A DNA stretch of 19,236 bases from Candidatus Zixiibacteriota bacterium (GTDB lineage: Bacteria; Zixibacteria; MSB-5A5; GN15; FEB-12). The stretch spans positions 1 to 19,236 of the forward strand of contig JACZYS010000019.1 in the NCBI GenBank assembly GCA_022570975.1, given 5' to 3'. This document shows positions 12,314 to 19,236 of this stretch, piece after piece. A program made the position numbers and the translations under genes. Position 1 is the stretch's first letter. Every line of letters begins with the position of its first letter. The notes beneath the pieces are model-generated. The model did no database searches. It was given only the letters and a program-made list of their open reading frames with translations, and had not been told where the DNA came from.

Positions 12314-14593
12314 ATGGTGAAGAAATTCCCTTCGCTAATCATTTTACTCTTTGTGATAAGTGGAATTCTGATTGCTGACTGGCTCAGAGTTTCATCTTCA
12401 ATTCTGCTCATCCTTCTGGTCTCAGCATTTTTACTGGGGTTTTACTTTTTTCAAAAAGGAAAAACCGTTCTGGCAAAATTAGCCCTGGTCTTGTGCATCT
12501 TTTTCTTTTCTGCCTTTCATCTGGCCATCAGTTATTATGATCCGGGTGCCGGGCATATCTCAAAAATAATTACAGAAAAACAGAGGTACCATGTTTTTGG
12601 CGAAGTATCAGATTGGCCGTTGTTGCGCTCTAACAGAACAGAAATCAAAATAGCAATAGATTCAATCATATCAGATAAATCATTTTCCGTGTCAGGTGAT
12701 ATTCTCCTTAAAATTTCAGATACCACCACTTCTTTGCAGAGAGGGGACAAGGTGGAGTTTTATGGCAGAATTTATCCGGTCAAAGAGAGGGTTGTAGCAG
12801 ACGGTTTTGACTACCATCGTTTCTTGCAACTCAGAGGCATTTATGGAATCGTATACCTGCCTACCGTACTTGACATTCGGATGGACAGAGGAAACAGCTC
12901 CGGGTTGTTGCTCATTGTTGATAAAATGAGAAAAGCGATAATCGATGTATTCAACCAGACATTAACTCCCAATGCCGCTGCTTTAGCCTCCGGATTTCTT
13001 ATTGGTGAAACCAGAAATATTCCGGTAGAAATATACAAAAGGTTTCGAGATTCAGGCACCCTTCACCTTTTAGCAGTTTCGGGTTCCAACGTGGCCATGG
13101 TCTTGCTTTTTTTTGTGATGCTCTTAAGAGCAATTGGAGTTTCCAGAAATTTCAGATCTTTTGTATTAATGGTTATTATTCTCTTCTTTTGTCTGATATC
13201 ATATGCGGAGCCTTCGGTTATCAGAGCCTCACTAATGGCATCGCTGGTGATTTTGGCCGGGCTTCTTCAAAGGAGAATTGACCTAAACAATATAATAGCT
13301 TTGACAGCATTAATAATATTGTTGGTCGAACCATCCCAGTTTTTTGAAGTAGGCTTTCAGCTCTCGTTTGCAACAGCCTGGGGACTAATTTATTTTGTTC
13401 CCCGGCTTACCTCTTTGAATAATATTTCAAAAAAGAGATGGCATTATCGATTCCTGTTTTTTCCATTGATTGTTGCCCTGACAGCGCAAGTTGTATCTGC
13501 GCCGATCATTCTGTTTTATTTTAAGAAAATCCCACTTCTTTCTGTAATTTCAAATATTCTGATAATCCCGCTAGTGTCTCTGGCTGTATATGGAATCCTG
13601 CTGGTTCTTATCATGTATTTAATTCTCCCTATGTTGGGCTCGTTGATAGGAGGATCCTTAAACTCACTGATGAATCTTATAATTTCTCTTCTGGAGACGA
13701 TGGGAGGAGACAGTGCACTTTTCTTTTCATATTACGAGACAAAGCCATATTATCTGGTTCTATATTTTTTCCTTCTCGTTGTTTTTGTGCAAGCAATTGA
13801 AAACAAGAAATATAGGAGGCTGCTTGTAATATCAATTTTGTTGATTTCCACTTGGGGACTGTCTGCTGGGGTATACTCGTCGGTAATGAACAGGAGCCAT
13901 ATAAGCATAGTCTCGGCCAGGATTCCCGGCGGATTGATAACAGTTGTGAAAAAGAATGATGAGTCAACTGCGGATTTAATATTCTCCAATATTTCCGGCA
14001 GAGATTACCGGGTGGAAGAAGTTATTTTATATCCCATACTTGAGAATCTGGAAGTTAGAGAAATAAATAACATTTTTGTTCTAAATGCTCAATTCAACGC
14101 GATTGATGACATCTACCGCCTTGCTGAAAGTTATGCAATGGATGAAATATTTGTCAGGAAATCTCTGAAGGGCGGATTTTTGGACCAGCTTAGTTTTGGT
14201 AATTATTCAATTGAGAAAAACAATTTCAATTTTTCGGGAGAGAGTAATTGGTTAATGAACTCGCCGGGCTATTATTTTGAAAACGAAAGGCTCGTTCTCA
14301 GGATTCGTTCACATTTTCTCATATTTGAATCCGGTAAGTCAGATTTATTGAATAATATAACCTTTCCCGGCACAAACGATATGAATCTTTATGTGGTGAC
14401 ATCAAAAAGCTGTTCAGTCTCAGAATTAAATTTAACGATTGAAAAAAACCAAAACATAGTTGCTATTATCTGCGCAAAGATTGAACAACAGACAGGTGAT
14501 AGAACTCCCTTGCACGAAAGTACAACTAAGAAAAGTACTGTCAAGCTTGTCAGCCTGACTGATAATCCGGTTTATAGAATAGAAATTTACTAA
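12314..14593 (+). CDS. comEC: ComEC/Rec2-family DNA-uptake channel with degenerate beta-lactamase-like domain
   Basis: 759 residues. An N-terminal membrane segment pair (1-75) is followed by an OB-like periplasmic region (about 85-190, including QRGDKVEFYGRIYPV and DGFDYHRFLQLRGIYG), the multi-helix Competence domain (about 220-495) and a C-terminal region (about 528-745). The Competence-domain signature is SGFLIGETRNIPVEIYKRFRDSGTLHLLAVSGSNVAMV (228-263). ComEC forms the inner-membrane channel for single-stranded DNA during transformation. The C-terminal part aligns in layout with the metallo-beta-lactamase domain of ComEC, but the THxHxDH metal motif is replaced by NAQFNAID (591-598). The domain should therefore be unable to bind metal or cut DNA. 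The start is ATG 12314, three bases after the murJ stop. No competence pilus gene is in view. Confidence 0.88.
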   Translation: MVKKFPSLIILLFVISGILIADWLRVSSSILLILLVSAFLLGFYFFQKGKTVLAKLALVLCIFFFSAFHLAISYYDPGAGHISKIITEKQRYHVFGEVSDWPLLRSNRTEIKIAIDSIISDKSFSVSGDILLKISDTTTSLQRGDKVEFYGRIYPVKERVVADGFDYHRFLQLRGIYGIVYLPTVLDIRMDRGNSSGLLLIVDKMRKAIIDVFNQTLTPNAAALASGFLIGETRNIPVEIYKRFRDSGTLHLLAVSGSNVAMVLLFFVMLLRAIGVSRNFRSFVLMVIILFFCLISYAEPSVIRASLMASLVILAGLLQRRIDLNNIIALTALIILLVEPSQFFEVGFQLSFATAWGLIYFVPRLTSLNNISKKRWHYRFLFFPLIVALTAQVVSAPIILFYFKKIPLLSVISNILIIPLVSLAVYGILLVLIMYLILPMLGSLIGGSLNSLMNLIISLLETMGGDSALFFSYYETKPYYLVLYFFLLVVFVQAIENKKYRRLLVISILLISTWGLSAGVYSSVMNRSHISIVSARIPGGLITVVKKNDESTADLIFSNISGRDYRVEEVILYPILENLEVREINNIFVLNAQFNAIDDIYRLAESYAMDEIFVRKSLKGGFLDQLSFGNYSIEKNNFNFSGESNWLMNSPGYYFENERLVLRIRSHFLIFESGKSDLLNNITFPGTNDMNLYVVTSKSCSVSELNLTIEKNQNIVAIICAKIEQQTGDRTPLHESTTKKSTVKLVSLTDNPVYRIEIY

Positions 14594-14733
14594 TTTCTGT
14601 CCAATAACGCACCAAAATCAATCGATCCTTGAAATTTAAGTAATAATTTAAGATTTTTTCCCGATATAAATAAAGTAGTAAATCCTTTAAAACAGGGATA
14701 ATATAATAATATATACAAGGAGCCACTGATAAA
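14594..14733. promoter_or_regulatory. gap between comEC and the DUF4388 gene, with a possible promoter
   Basis: Very AT-rich. A perfect TATAAT lies at 14702-14707 and an AAGGAG ribosome site about 11 bases before ATG 14734. No good -35 is found 16-18 bp before the TATAAT. No terminator for comEC is apparent. Confidence 0.35.
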
Positions 14734-15936
14734 ATGGGTTTGTCAGGAAATCTAAAAACCGTCTCCTTTTCTGATATCTTGCAACTACTTGCAACTGGCA
14801 AGAAGAGTGGATTGTTAGAAGTGAGAACTGCTAAAAGGCAGAAAGAGGTATATTTCAGAGATGGAAATATCATTTACGCTTCTTCTGTTAATTCTTCCGA
14901 AGACTTACTTGGAAATATGCTTTTAAAGCGGGGGAAAATATCCAAATCAGACTTGGAAAGAGCGGTTGTTCTGCACAAGAAAACCGGCCGTCAGCTGGGC
15001 AGTACTTTGGTTGACATGAACATCTTCAGCAAAGATGAGATAGCAGAATGTCTGACTTTGCAGATAGAAGAAATAGTTTATAACTTATTTTCCTGGCCCG
15101 AAGGTGACTTCATCTTCTATGATGCCAAAGCTCCCCAGAACGCCAACTTCTTAGTTGAATTAAGTACTATGTCCGTAATCATGGAAGGCACCAGAAGAAT
15201 AGATGAATGGCTTGAGATTCAAAAGGTACTTCCATCTGATGATGCTATGCTGGCCCTTTCCAGTTCACCGCAGATTAATAGTGAGAATATCAGTCTTTCT
15301 GTTGATGAATTCAAATTACTTTCAAAAATAAACGGCGAAAGGACAATGCCGGAGTTGGTTGATGTTTCACCAATGGGCGAATTTGTTACATATCGTGCTA
15401 TTTACAAGCTGATTTTGAGTCAATTGGTCGTTGTGGTAGGGAAAAAAGAAGAAGAATCTGCAGAACAAGTCGACGAAGAAGAAGAAATATTGAAGATAAT
15501 TTTTGACCTATACAACAACTGTTTCTACAGAATTAGAACTTTGATTGAGGAAATGGTCGGCGAAGAGAACACCCGTTTCTCTGAATTTGCTGCCCAGTAC
15601 CGAACCGGACTTACAACTTATTTCTCGGGTCTGGATCCAACTTCTGAAGTCGCGCCTCCGTTTGAAAAGTTTGCAACTGAAACGAGAACTATCCCGAACA
15701 ATATACGCTTTTATGTTCTCATGTCTGGTTTGGAAAAGATGTTATCTGAACAGCTTGAATATGTCTTCCAGCTATTAGGCATTGGAGCATATAAAGAGGT
15801 AGTAGTCAAGGTTAAAAAAGAGATATCTGCTCCGCTTGCAATGAAAAGAGAATTGGTAAAAAAATATAAACTGGAAGAGAATTTTTACAGAACCGTTAGA
15901 AGTGCCGAAAAGGTAGTGAAAATGGTAAGAGGATAA
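14734..15936 (+). CDS. DUF4388 (PATAN) domain protein
   Basis: 400 residues, no signal peptide or membrane helix. The N-terminal MGLSGNLKTVSFSDILQLLATGKKSGLLEVRTAKRQKEVYFRDGNIIYA (1-49) is the start of a DUF4388/PATAN domain, continuing to about residue 150 with LLLKRGKIS-like and FSWPEGDFIFYDA elements. A second segment (about 188-236, SLSVDEFKLLSKINGERTMPELVDVSPMGEFVTYRAIYKLI) looks like a winged-helix or dimerisation module. An acidic linker (KEEESAEQVDEEEE) and a helical C-terminal part (about 250-400) follow. DUF4388 proteins are commonly found next to MglA GTPases and roadblock proteins and are thought to act as signalling adaptors. Here the roadblock/MglA operon begins 470 bases downstream on the same strand, which supports that role. 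Confidence 0.85.
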   Translation: MGLSGNLKTVSFSDILQLLATGKKSGLLEVRTAKRQKEVYFRDGNIIYASSVNSSEDLLGNMLLKRGKISKSDLERAVVLHKKTGRQLGSTLVDMNIFSKDEIAECLTLQIEEIVYNLFSWPEGDFIFYDAKAPQNANFLVELSTMSVIMEGTRRIDEWLEIQKVLPSDDAMLALSSSPQINSENISLSVDEFKLLSKINGERTMPELVDVSPMGEFVTYRAIYKLILSQLVVVVGKKEEESAEQVDEEEEILKIIFDLYNNCFYRIRTLIEEMVGEENTRFSEFAAQYRTGLTTYFSGLDPTSEVAPPFEKFATETRTIPNNIRFYVLMSGLEKMLSEQLEYVFQLLGIGAYKEVVVKVKKEISAPLAMKRELVKKYKLEENFYRTVRSAEKVVKMVRG

Positions 15937-15940
15937 AAAT

Positions 15941-16303
15941 ATGAAAAAAATAGTTACGAGCTCATTCATGATAACTTTGGCATTGGCCAGTAAAAGCCAG
16001 GCTGCAAATTTTGCATTACTTACAACTTCTCCGGCTCTGTTGAACATGTTGAGTTTTTTAGTTGCTGGCGCCTGCCTTTTTGGATGTTATAAGATATATG
16101 ATTTGGTCAGAGGTGGATATTTGAGCAAAGGATGGAAGATATTTATTGGTGGTTTCTCTGCTTTCGTATTGAGTCAGCTCTCTTATTTCCTTAACATCTT
16201 AGAAATAGTTGCCCTCCCGGATTATCTGGTTCCAACTCTGGTACTTTGCTCGTTGGGACTCTTTTTGTACGGAATTTTTGAAGTCAGAAAAGTTCTCAGT
16301 TAA
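15941..16303 (+). CDS. small three-helix membrane protein, unknown
   Basis: 120 residues. Hydrophobic segments lie at about 5-22 (possibly a cleaved signal, ending SQAANF), 30-50 (LLNMLSFLVAGACLFGCYKIY), 66-88 (WKIFIGGFSAFVLSQLSYFLNIL) and 96-115 (LVPTLVLCSLGLFLYGIFEV). Short charged loops (DLVRGGYLSKG, EVRKVLS) separate or end them. It starts at ATG four bases after the DUF4388 stop with GAGGA upstream, so it is translationally linked to that gene. I do not recognise a family. By position it may be a membrane partner or input for the DUF4388/roadblock/MglA module; this is inference from context only. Confidence 0.7.
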   Translation: MKKIVTSSFMITLALASKSQAANFALLTTSPALLNMLSFLVAGACLFGCYKIYDLVRGGYLSKGWKIFIGGFSAFVLSQLSYFLNILEIVALPDYLVPTLVLCSLGLFLYGIFEVRKVLS

Positions 16304-16315
16304 TTCCAAATATAG

Positions 16316-16344
16316 TTGACATAAGTTAAAGTCAGTTATATATT
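16316..16344 (+). promoter_or_regulatory. sigma-70 promoter of the roadblock-MglA operon
   Basis: TTGACA (16316-16321), 17 bp, TATATT (16339-16344), in the 103-base gap before the TPR-roadblock gene. The start would be about 16351, with a leader of about 55 bases. The -35 and spacer include TGACATAAGTTAAAGTC, one base different from 9685-9701 in the sigma-54 regulatory region. Confidence 0.75.
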
Positions 16345-16406
16345 TAGGGAATTATTAAAGAGGATAAATTTCAACCTATTTTGGGATATGAGGTTATAAG
16401 GTTAAA

Positions 16407-17270
16407 ATGCCCGACGCAGTTGCAATAAATGACCGGATTGGAAAATGCCAGAAACTTCTGGACGAAGATCCAAACTCGCAGATCTTTGCTGCCTTAGCAG
16501 AAGCTCATCGCAAAAACGGCGAGTTGGATAAAGCATTTAAGGTTTGCAAGAGCGGTCTTAGAATCCATCCAAAATATGGTTCGGCTCATGTTGTTATGGC
16601 AAAAATAAATCTTGATAGAGGACATTATGATTGGGCCGAGACAGAAGTTAAAACAGCTATCAAGTATGATGGAAGAACGAGGTCAGTTGAGCTGTTGCTT
16701 TCAGAAATTCACATTTATAGAGGTGAGTTTAATAAAGCAATAAAAATACTAAAGAATCTTCATGAGACTGACAAGAACAATGAGCAGATAAAGAAATTGC
16801 TGGATATTGCCCGGAAAATACCGGAAGAACAAACAATTCTTGTCAGTTCTGCTAAAGAAGAGAAAAAGACAGAAGATATAGATATCTCAAAGCAGTCGGA
16901 AGGAAACTCTGAAGATAAAGAAGAAAAATATAATACCGTTGATATTCTTAAGAAAGCTGTTTCTACAACTGGAATAGATGGAGCCTTATTCATAAATAAT
17001 GAGGGATTGGTGGTTGAGTCAGAATGGACATTAAAAATGGATGCCGCTGTTTGTGGAGCGGTTATGTCTGAGATAGGAAACAAACTTTCTCCGGAACTAA
17101 TTAATAATTCATTTGGGAACATGAACTCATTACTAATTGAAACAACAGATTCTGTTTTTTACCAGATTAAACAAAGCAACGGATTGTTTTTGTTTGTAGG
17201 TGGTTCTAAAACAAATCTTGGCTCAATAAGAATGAAAATTGAAAATCTGCTAAAAAGATACCAGGAATAA
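16407..17270 (+). CDS. TPR-repeat protein with C-terminal roadblock/LC7 domain
   Basis: 287 residues, soluble. Three to four TPR units fill about residues 18-135: IFAALAEAHRKNGELDKAFKVCKSGLRIHP, GSAHVVMAKINLDRGHYDWAETEVKTAIKYD, SVELLLSEIHIYRGEFNKAIKILKNLHETD. A charged linker (about 140-175, KEEKKTEDIDISKQSEGNSEDKEEK) follows. The roadblock/LC7 domain (about 178-287) reads VDILKKAVSTTGIDGALFINNEGLVVESEW...AAVCGAVMSEIGNKL. Roadblock proteins dimerise and act on Ras-like GTPases, as MglB does on MglA. The TPR part would recruit another protein. It is the first gene after a strong promoter and is followed ten bases later by a membrane roadblock gene. The ribosome site is AAGG with short spacing. 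Confidence 0.88.
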   Translation: MPDAVAINDRIGKCQKLLDEDPNSQIFAALAEAHRKNGELDKAFKVCKSGLRIHPKYGSAHVVMAKINLDRGHYDWAETEVKTAIKYDGRTRSVELLLSEIHIYRGEFNKAIKILKNLHETDKNNEQIKKLLDIARKIPEEQTILVSSAKEEKKTEDIDISKQSEGNSEDKEEKYNTVDILKKAVSTTGIDGALFINNEGLVVESEWTLKMDAAVCGAVMSEIGNKLSPELINNSFGNMNSLLIETTDSVFYQIKQSNGLFLFVGGSKTNLGSIRMKIENLLKRYQE

Positions 17271-17280
17271 GGATTTTAAT

Positions 17281-18294
17281 ATGGTCGATTCAGGAAAAAA
17301 TTCACGTCAGATTTTGTTGCTCTCTTTATTAGTGATAGTAATTCCTATGACTTTATTCCCGGCTCGGCTGGGATTGGGGTTGGGCAAAGTATCACTCTTG
17401 AATCTCGCTTTAGAATTCTTGTTCTATGGGTTTGTAGTTTATCTTTTCAACAGAAATGTCAATTTGGGTGCAATTGTAAAATTTGCGGCGGTTACATTAT
17501 TTTTTAGAGTAGTGTTGGGTGTCGTGTTTGCTGTGACTATTGTAGGTCTCTTTGAAATGGATTTTCAGGTTGCTCTAAAACTTGGAGTTTTCAGCTATCT
17601 TCCGGGCGTCATAATTCAGGCCATTGCAGCACCATTTATTATGAAGGAACCGTTGAAATCTGTATATGAACAAACTCCAGGAAGATTGTCCGGTTTTGAC
17701 CCTTCATCTCAGGAAGCACAAAAACTTATGGGTACTACATCTTTTGTAGTTTCAAAATCAAAAGGTGTAGAGGGGAGTATAATTCCTCAGCAGCCTCACA
17801 AGAAAAAAGATATCAAGCCAGAAACTTCATTAGACGGACGAAACAAAGCCGGTATTGCTACTTCTCAGGACCAGGGAAATACCGTTCAAAACGGATTTGA
17901 TAAAGCAACTCATTATATTGGAGAGTTGGCCTCAGTGGAGTTGGCTTGTGTGATTGATTCCGAAGGTCTGCTTATGTCCAACTTTACCAGAAATGATATT
18001 ATTGCCGAAGACTGGGCACCATTTGCATTAATTCATTTTCAAGACAGTTCTTCATTGTTGTCAAGAACAAGTCTTGATTCGCCGGTGAAGATTGATTTCA
18101 CCCTGGATGACAAAAGAGTAATTATATCAAGAGACGGCCCATTGTTCTTAATGGTTGTAGCCAACAGAGAATCAGAAGATTTACTAAATATAAGAGTTAA
18201 CCAGAGTCATGAAATGATTAGAAGTTATTTGAACGAAAGATACGGTGAATTGCCGTTCAATAAAGTGGAGAAAGAAAATGTATCAAGTACTTAA
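17281..18294 (+). CDS. four-helix membrane protein with C-terminal roadblock-like domain
   Basis: 337 residues. Four hydrophobic segments lie at about 11-29, 37-55, 62-92 and 98-120, with basic residues at both N-terminus (GKNSRQ) and after the last helix. A polar linker (about 125-205, with PHKKKDIKPETSLDGRNK) leads to a roadblock-like domain (about 212-330): ASVELACVIDSEGLLMSNFTRNDIIAEDWAPFALIHFQDSSSLL and DDKRVIISRDGPLFLMVVANRES. The domain is diverged but keeps the AcVIDSEGLL entry pattern. It should tether roadblock function to the inner membrane. It overlaps the next gene by 17 bases, so the two are translationally coupled. I know of membrane-fused roadblock proteins only from genome surveys; the function here is inferred. 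Confidence 0.8.
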   Translation: MVDSGKNSRQILLLSLLVIVIPMTLFPARLGLGLGKVSLLNLALEFLFYGFVVYLFNRNVNLGAIVKFAAVTLFFRVVLGVVFAVTIVGLFEMDFQVALKLGVFSYLPGVIIQAIAAPFIMKEPLKSVYEQTPGRLSGFDPSSQEAQKLMGTTSFVVSKSKGVEGSIIPQQPHKKKDIKPETSLDGRNKAGIATSQDQGNTVQNGFDKATHYIGELASVELACVIDSEGLLMSNFTRNDIIAEDWAPFALIHFQDSSSLLSRTSLDSPVKIDFTLDDKRVIISRDGPLFLMVVANRESEDLLNIRVNQSHEMIRSYLNERYGELPFNKVEKENVSST

Positions 18295-18619
18295 TGATTT
18301 AAACAAGACCTCGGGAGTTACCGGTTCCATGTTAGTTGGAAAAGATGGAATAGTGATAGCTGCTGATTTGGATGAAAGACTGGAATCAGAGACCGTTGGT
18401 GCTCTGGCGGCATCAATTACTGACAATATTCAAAAGTCGCTTGACCGCATGGATACCAGTCCTCTTTCACAGGTTACGATTGAAGCAGATAATGCCAAAA
18501 TGTTTTTCTCTGATGCCGGTATTGGGATTTTAGTTGTTACAACCGAGAAGCAGGTAAATATTGGGCTTATCAGGTTAGAGATCAAGAACGCTGTTAGTAA
18601 ATTAAAAATATCCAATTAA
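18278..18619 (+). CDS. MglB-like roadblock/LC7 protein
   Basis: 113 residues, a single roadblock domain: MYQVLNDLNKTSGVTGSMLVGKDGIVIAADLDERLESETVGALAASITDNIQKSL, then SQVTIEADNAKMFFSDAGIGILVVTTEKQVNIGLIRLEIKNAVSKL. This is the classic MglB arrangement, the GTPase-activating (and in some species exchange) partner of MglA. The start chosen is ATG 18278 with GGAG upstream; an upstream in-frame start at 18245 would add 11 residues with no homology. It overlaps the preceding stop by 17 bases and precedes the GTPase gene by 22 bases, which is the usual mglB-mglA order. I leave the symbol empty because three roadblock genes are present and which is the functional MglB is not known. Confidence 0.9.
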   Translation: MYQVLNDLNKTSGVTGSMLVGKDGIVIAADLDERLESETVGALAASITDNIQKSLDRMDTSPLSQVTIEADNAKMFFSDAGIGILVVTTEKQVNIGLIRLEIKNAVSKLKISN

Positions 18620-18641
18620 GAGATAGGAATTAGGAAGATAT

Positions 18642-19236
18642 ATGGTAGCAATAAATTATGCCTCAAAAGAGGTATCATGTAAAATTGTTTATTATGGTCC
18701 TGGACTTTCCGGAAAAACGACAAACCTGCAGTATGTCCATGAAAAAGTTCCCCAGGATACCAGAGGAAAACTGATATCTCTGGCAACGGAAGCTGACAGG
18801 ACATTATATTTTGACTTCTTACCAATTAATATTGGTACCATAAACGGGTTTGCCGCAAAATTTCAGCTATATACAGTTCCCGGGCAGGTTTATTATAATG
18901 CCACCAGAAAACTGGTCTTAAGAGGTGTTGACGGAATTGTGTTTGTAGCAGACAGTCAGCCGGACAAGATGGATGAAAATATAGAATCTTTGTCAAATCT
19001 TGAAGACAACTTGAAAGAATACGGTTATGACTTAGAAGATATGCCCATGGTTATTCAATATAACAAAAGAGATCTCCCCGGTATTTTGTCAGTGGAAGAA
19101 TTGAATGAGAAGATTAACAAGCGCAATCTCCCAACTTTTGAGGCTTCGGCAAATGTCGGAACCGGCGTATTTGGGACGTTAAAACTAATCATCAAAATGG
19201 TATTGGATAAGACCAAGAACAGCAAAGTCAGAAAAA
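18642..19236 (+). CDS. mglA: MglA-type small GTPase (3' end outside the window)
   Basis: 198 codons seen with no stop, so only the last few residues are missing; typical MglA is about 195 residues. GTPase motifs: P-loop GPGLSGKT (19-26), MglA-specific LATEADRTLYFDFLP (47-61), G3 TVPGQ (78-82), LVLRGVDGIVFVADSQ (91-106), and G4 NKRD (141-144). The G3 motif has T-V-P-G-Q instead of the Ras D-x-x-G, which is characteristic of MglA. In Myxococcus and Thermus, MglA-GTP marks the leading pole and MglB the lagging pole in polarity and motility. AGGAAG precedes the ATG. It is the last gene seen of the roadblock operon and is not in any other listed frame because it reads off the edge. Confidence 0.95.
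   Translation, partial: MVAINYASKEVSCKIVYYGPGLSGKTTNLQYVHEKVPQDTRGKLISLATEADRTLYFDFLPINIGTINGFAAKFQLYTVPGQVYYNATRKLVLRGVDGIVFVADSQPDKMDENIESLSNLEDNLKEYGYDLEDMPMVIQYNKRDLPGILSVEELNEKINKRNLPTFEASANVGTGVFGTLKLIIKMVLDKTKNSKVRK

Noticed and set aside
14550..14873. 107 aa minus-strand ORF
   Set aside because: It overlaps the comEC end, the gap and the DUF4388 start on the other strand; no ribosome site or family.

Overview
The window is AT-rich bacterial chromosome from a Gram-negative cell: it has an outer-membrane beta-barrel with a C-terminal phenylalanine, a lipobox lipoprotein and an MglA GTPase operon. The mix (delta-proteobacterial-like ornithine carbamoyltransferase, MglA with roadblock and DUF4388/PATAN proteins, sigma-54 activator) suggests an uncultured lineage near Zixibacteria/FCB or the former Deltaproteobacteria. 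That placement is inference; no rRNA or tRNA is present to fix it. TTG starts recur (LiaF-like protein, S20, MurJ).

Left part (1-6144): a small membrane protein gene (minus), a decayed 3' remnant of hslU (plus), a LiaF-like membrane protein and an outer-membrane porin-like barrel (both minus, with a strong terminator behind the porin), then argF, an unknown lipoprotein with a rho-independent terminator, a PaaI-type hotdog thioesterase that may be translated from a leaderless mRNA, and an unrecognised 170-194 aa protein.

Middle (6226-10260): a 961-residue membrane-anchored sigma-54 activator with four PAS domains, an AAA+ domain and a Fis-type HTH is divergent from a tiny HTH_11 regulator gene. 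About 750 bp separate the two coding regions. This gap holds an imperfect tandem array with an exact 39-bp period, palindromes of the form TGAC-N4-GTCA, and a near-consensus -24/-12 promoter immediately before the HTH gene. My reading is a self-contained circuit: membrane/PAS sensor, upstream activator sites, sigma-54 promoter, effector-less regulator. This is the most novel part of the window.

Right part (10223-14593): a terminator and a nested hairpin, rpsT (minus, TTG start preceded by an ATG-TAA start-stop, textbook promoter overlapping the murJ start), then murJ (lipid II flippase) and comEC three bases later. The ComEC C-terminal beta-lactamase-like domain has lost its metal-binding motif.

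End (14734-19236): a polarity/motility-type signalling cluster: DUF4388 (PATAN) protein, small three-helix membrane protein, then behind a strong promoter a TPR-roadblock protein, a four-helix membrane-anchored roadblock-like protein, a free MglB-like roadblock protein and an MglA-type GTPase that runs off the window. One GTPase with three architecturally different roadblock partners suggests a scaffolded, membrane-tethered GTPase switch.
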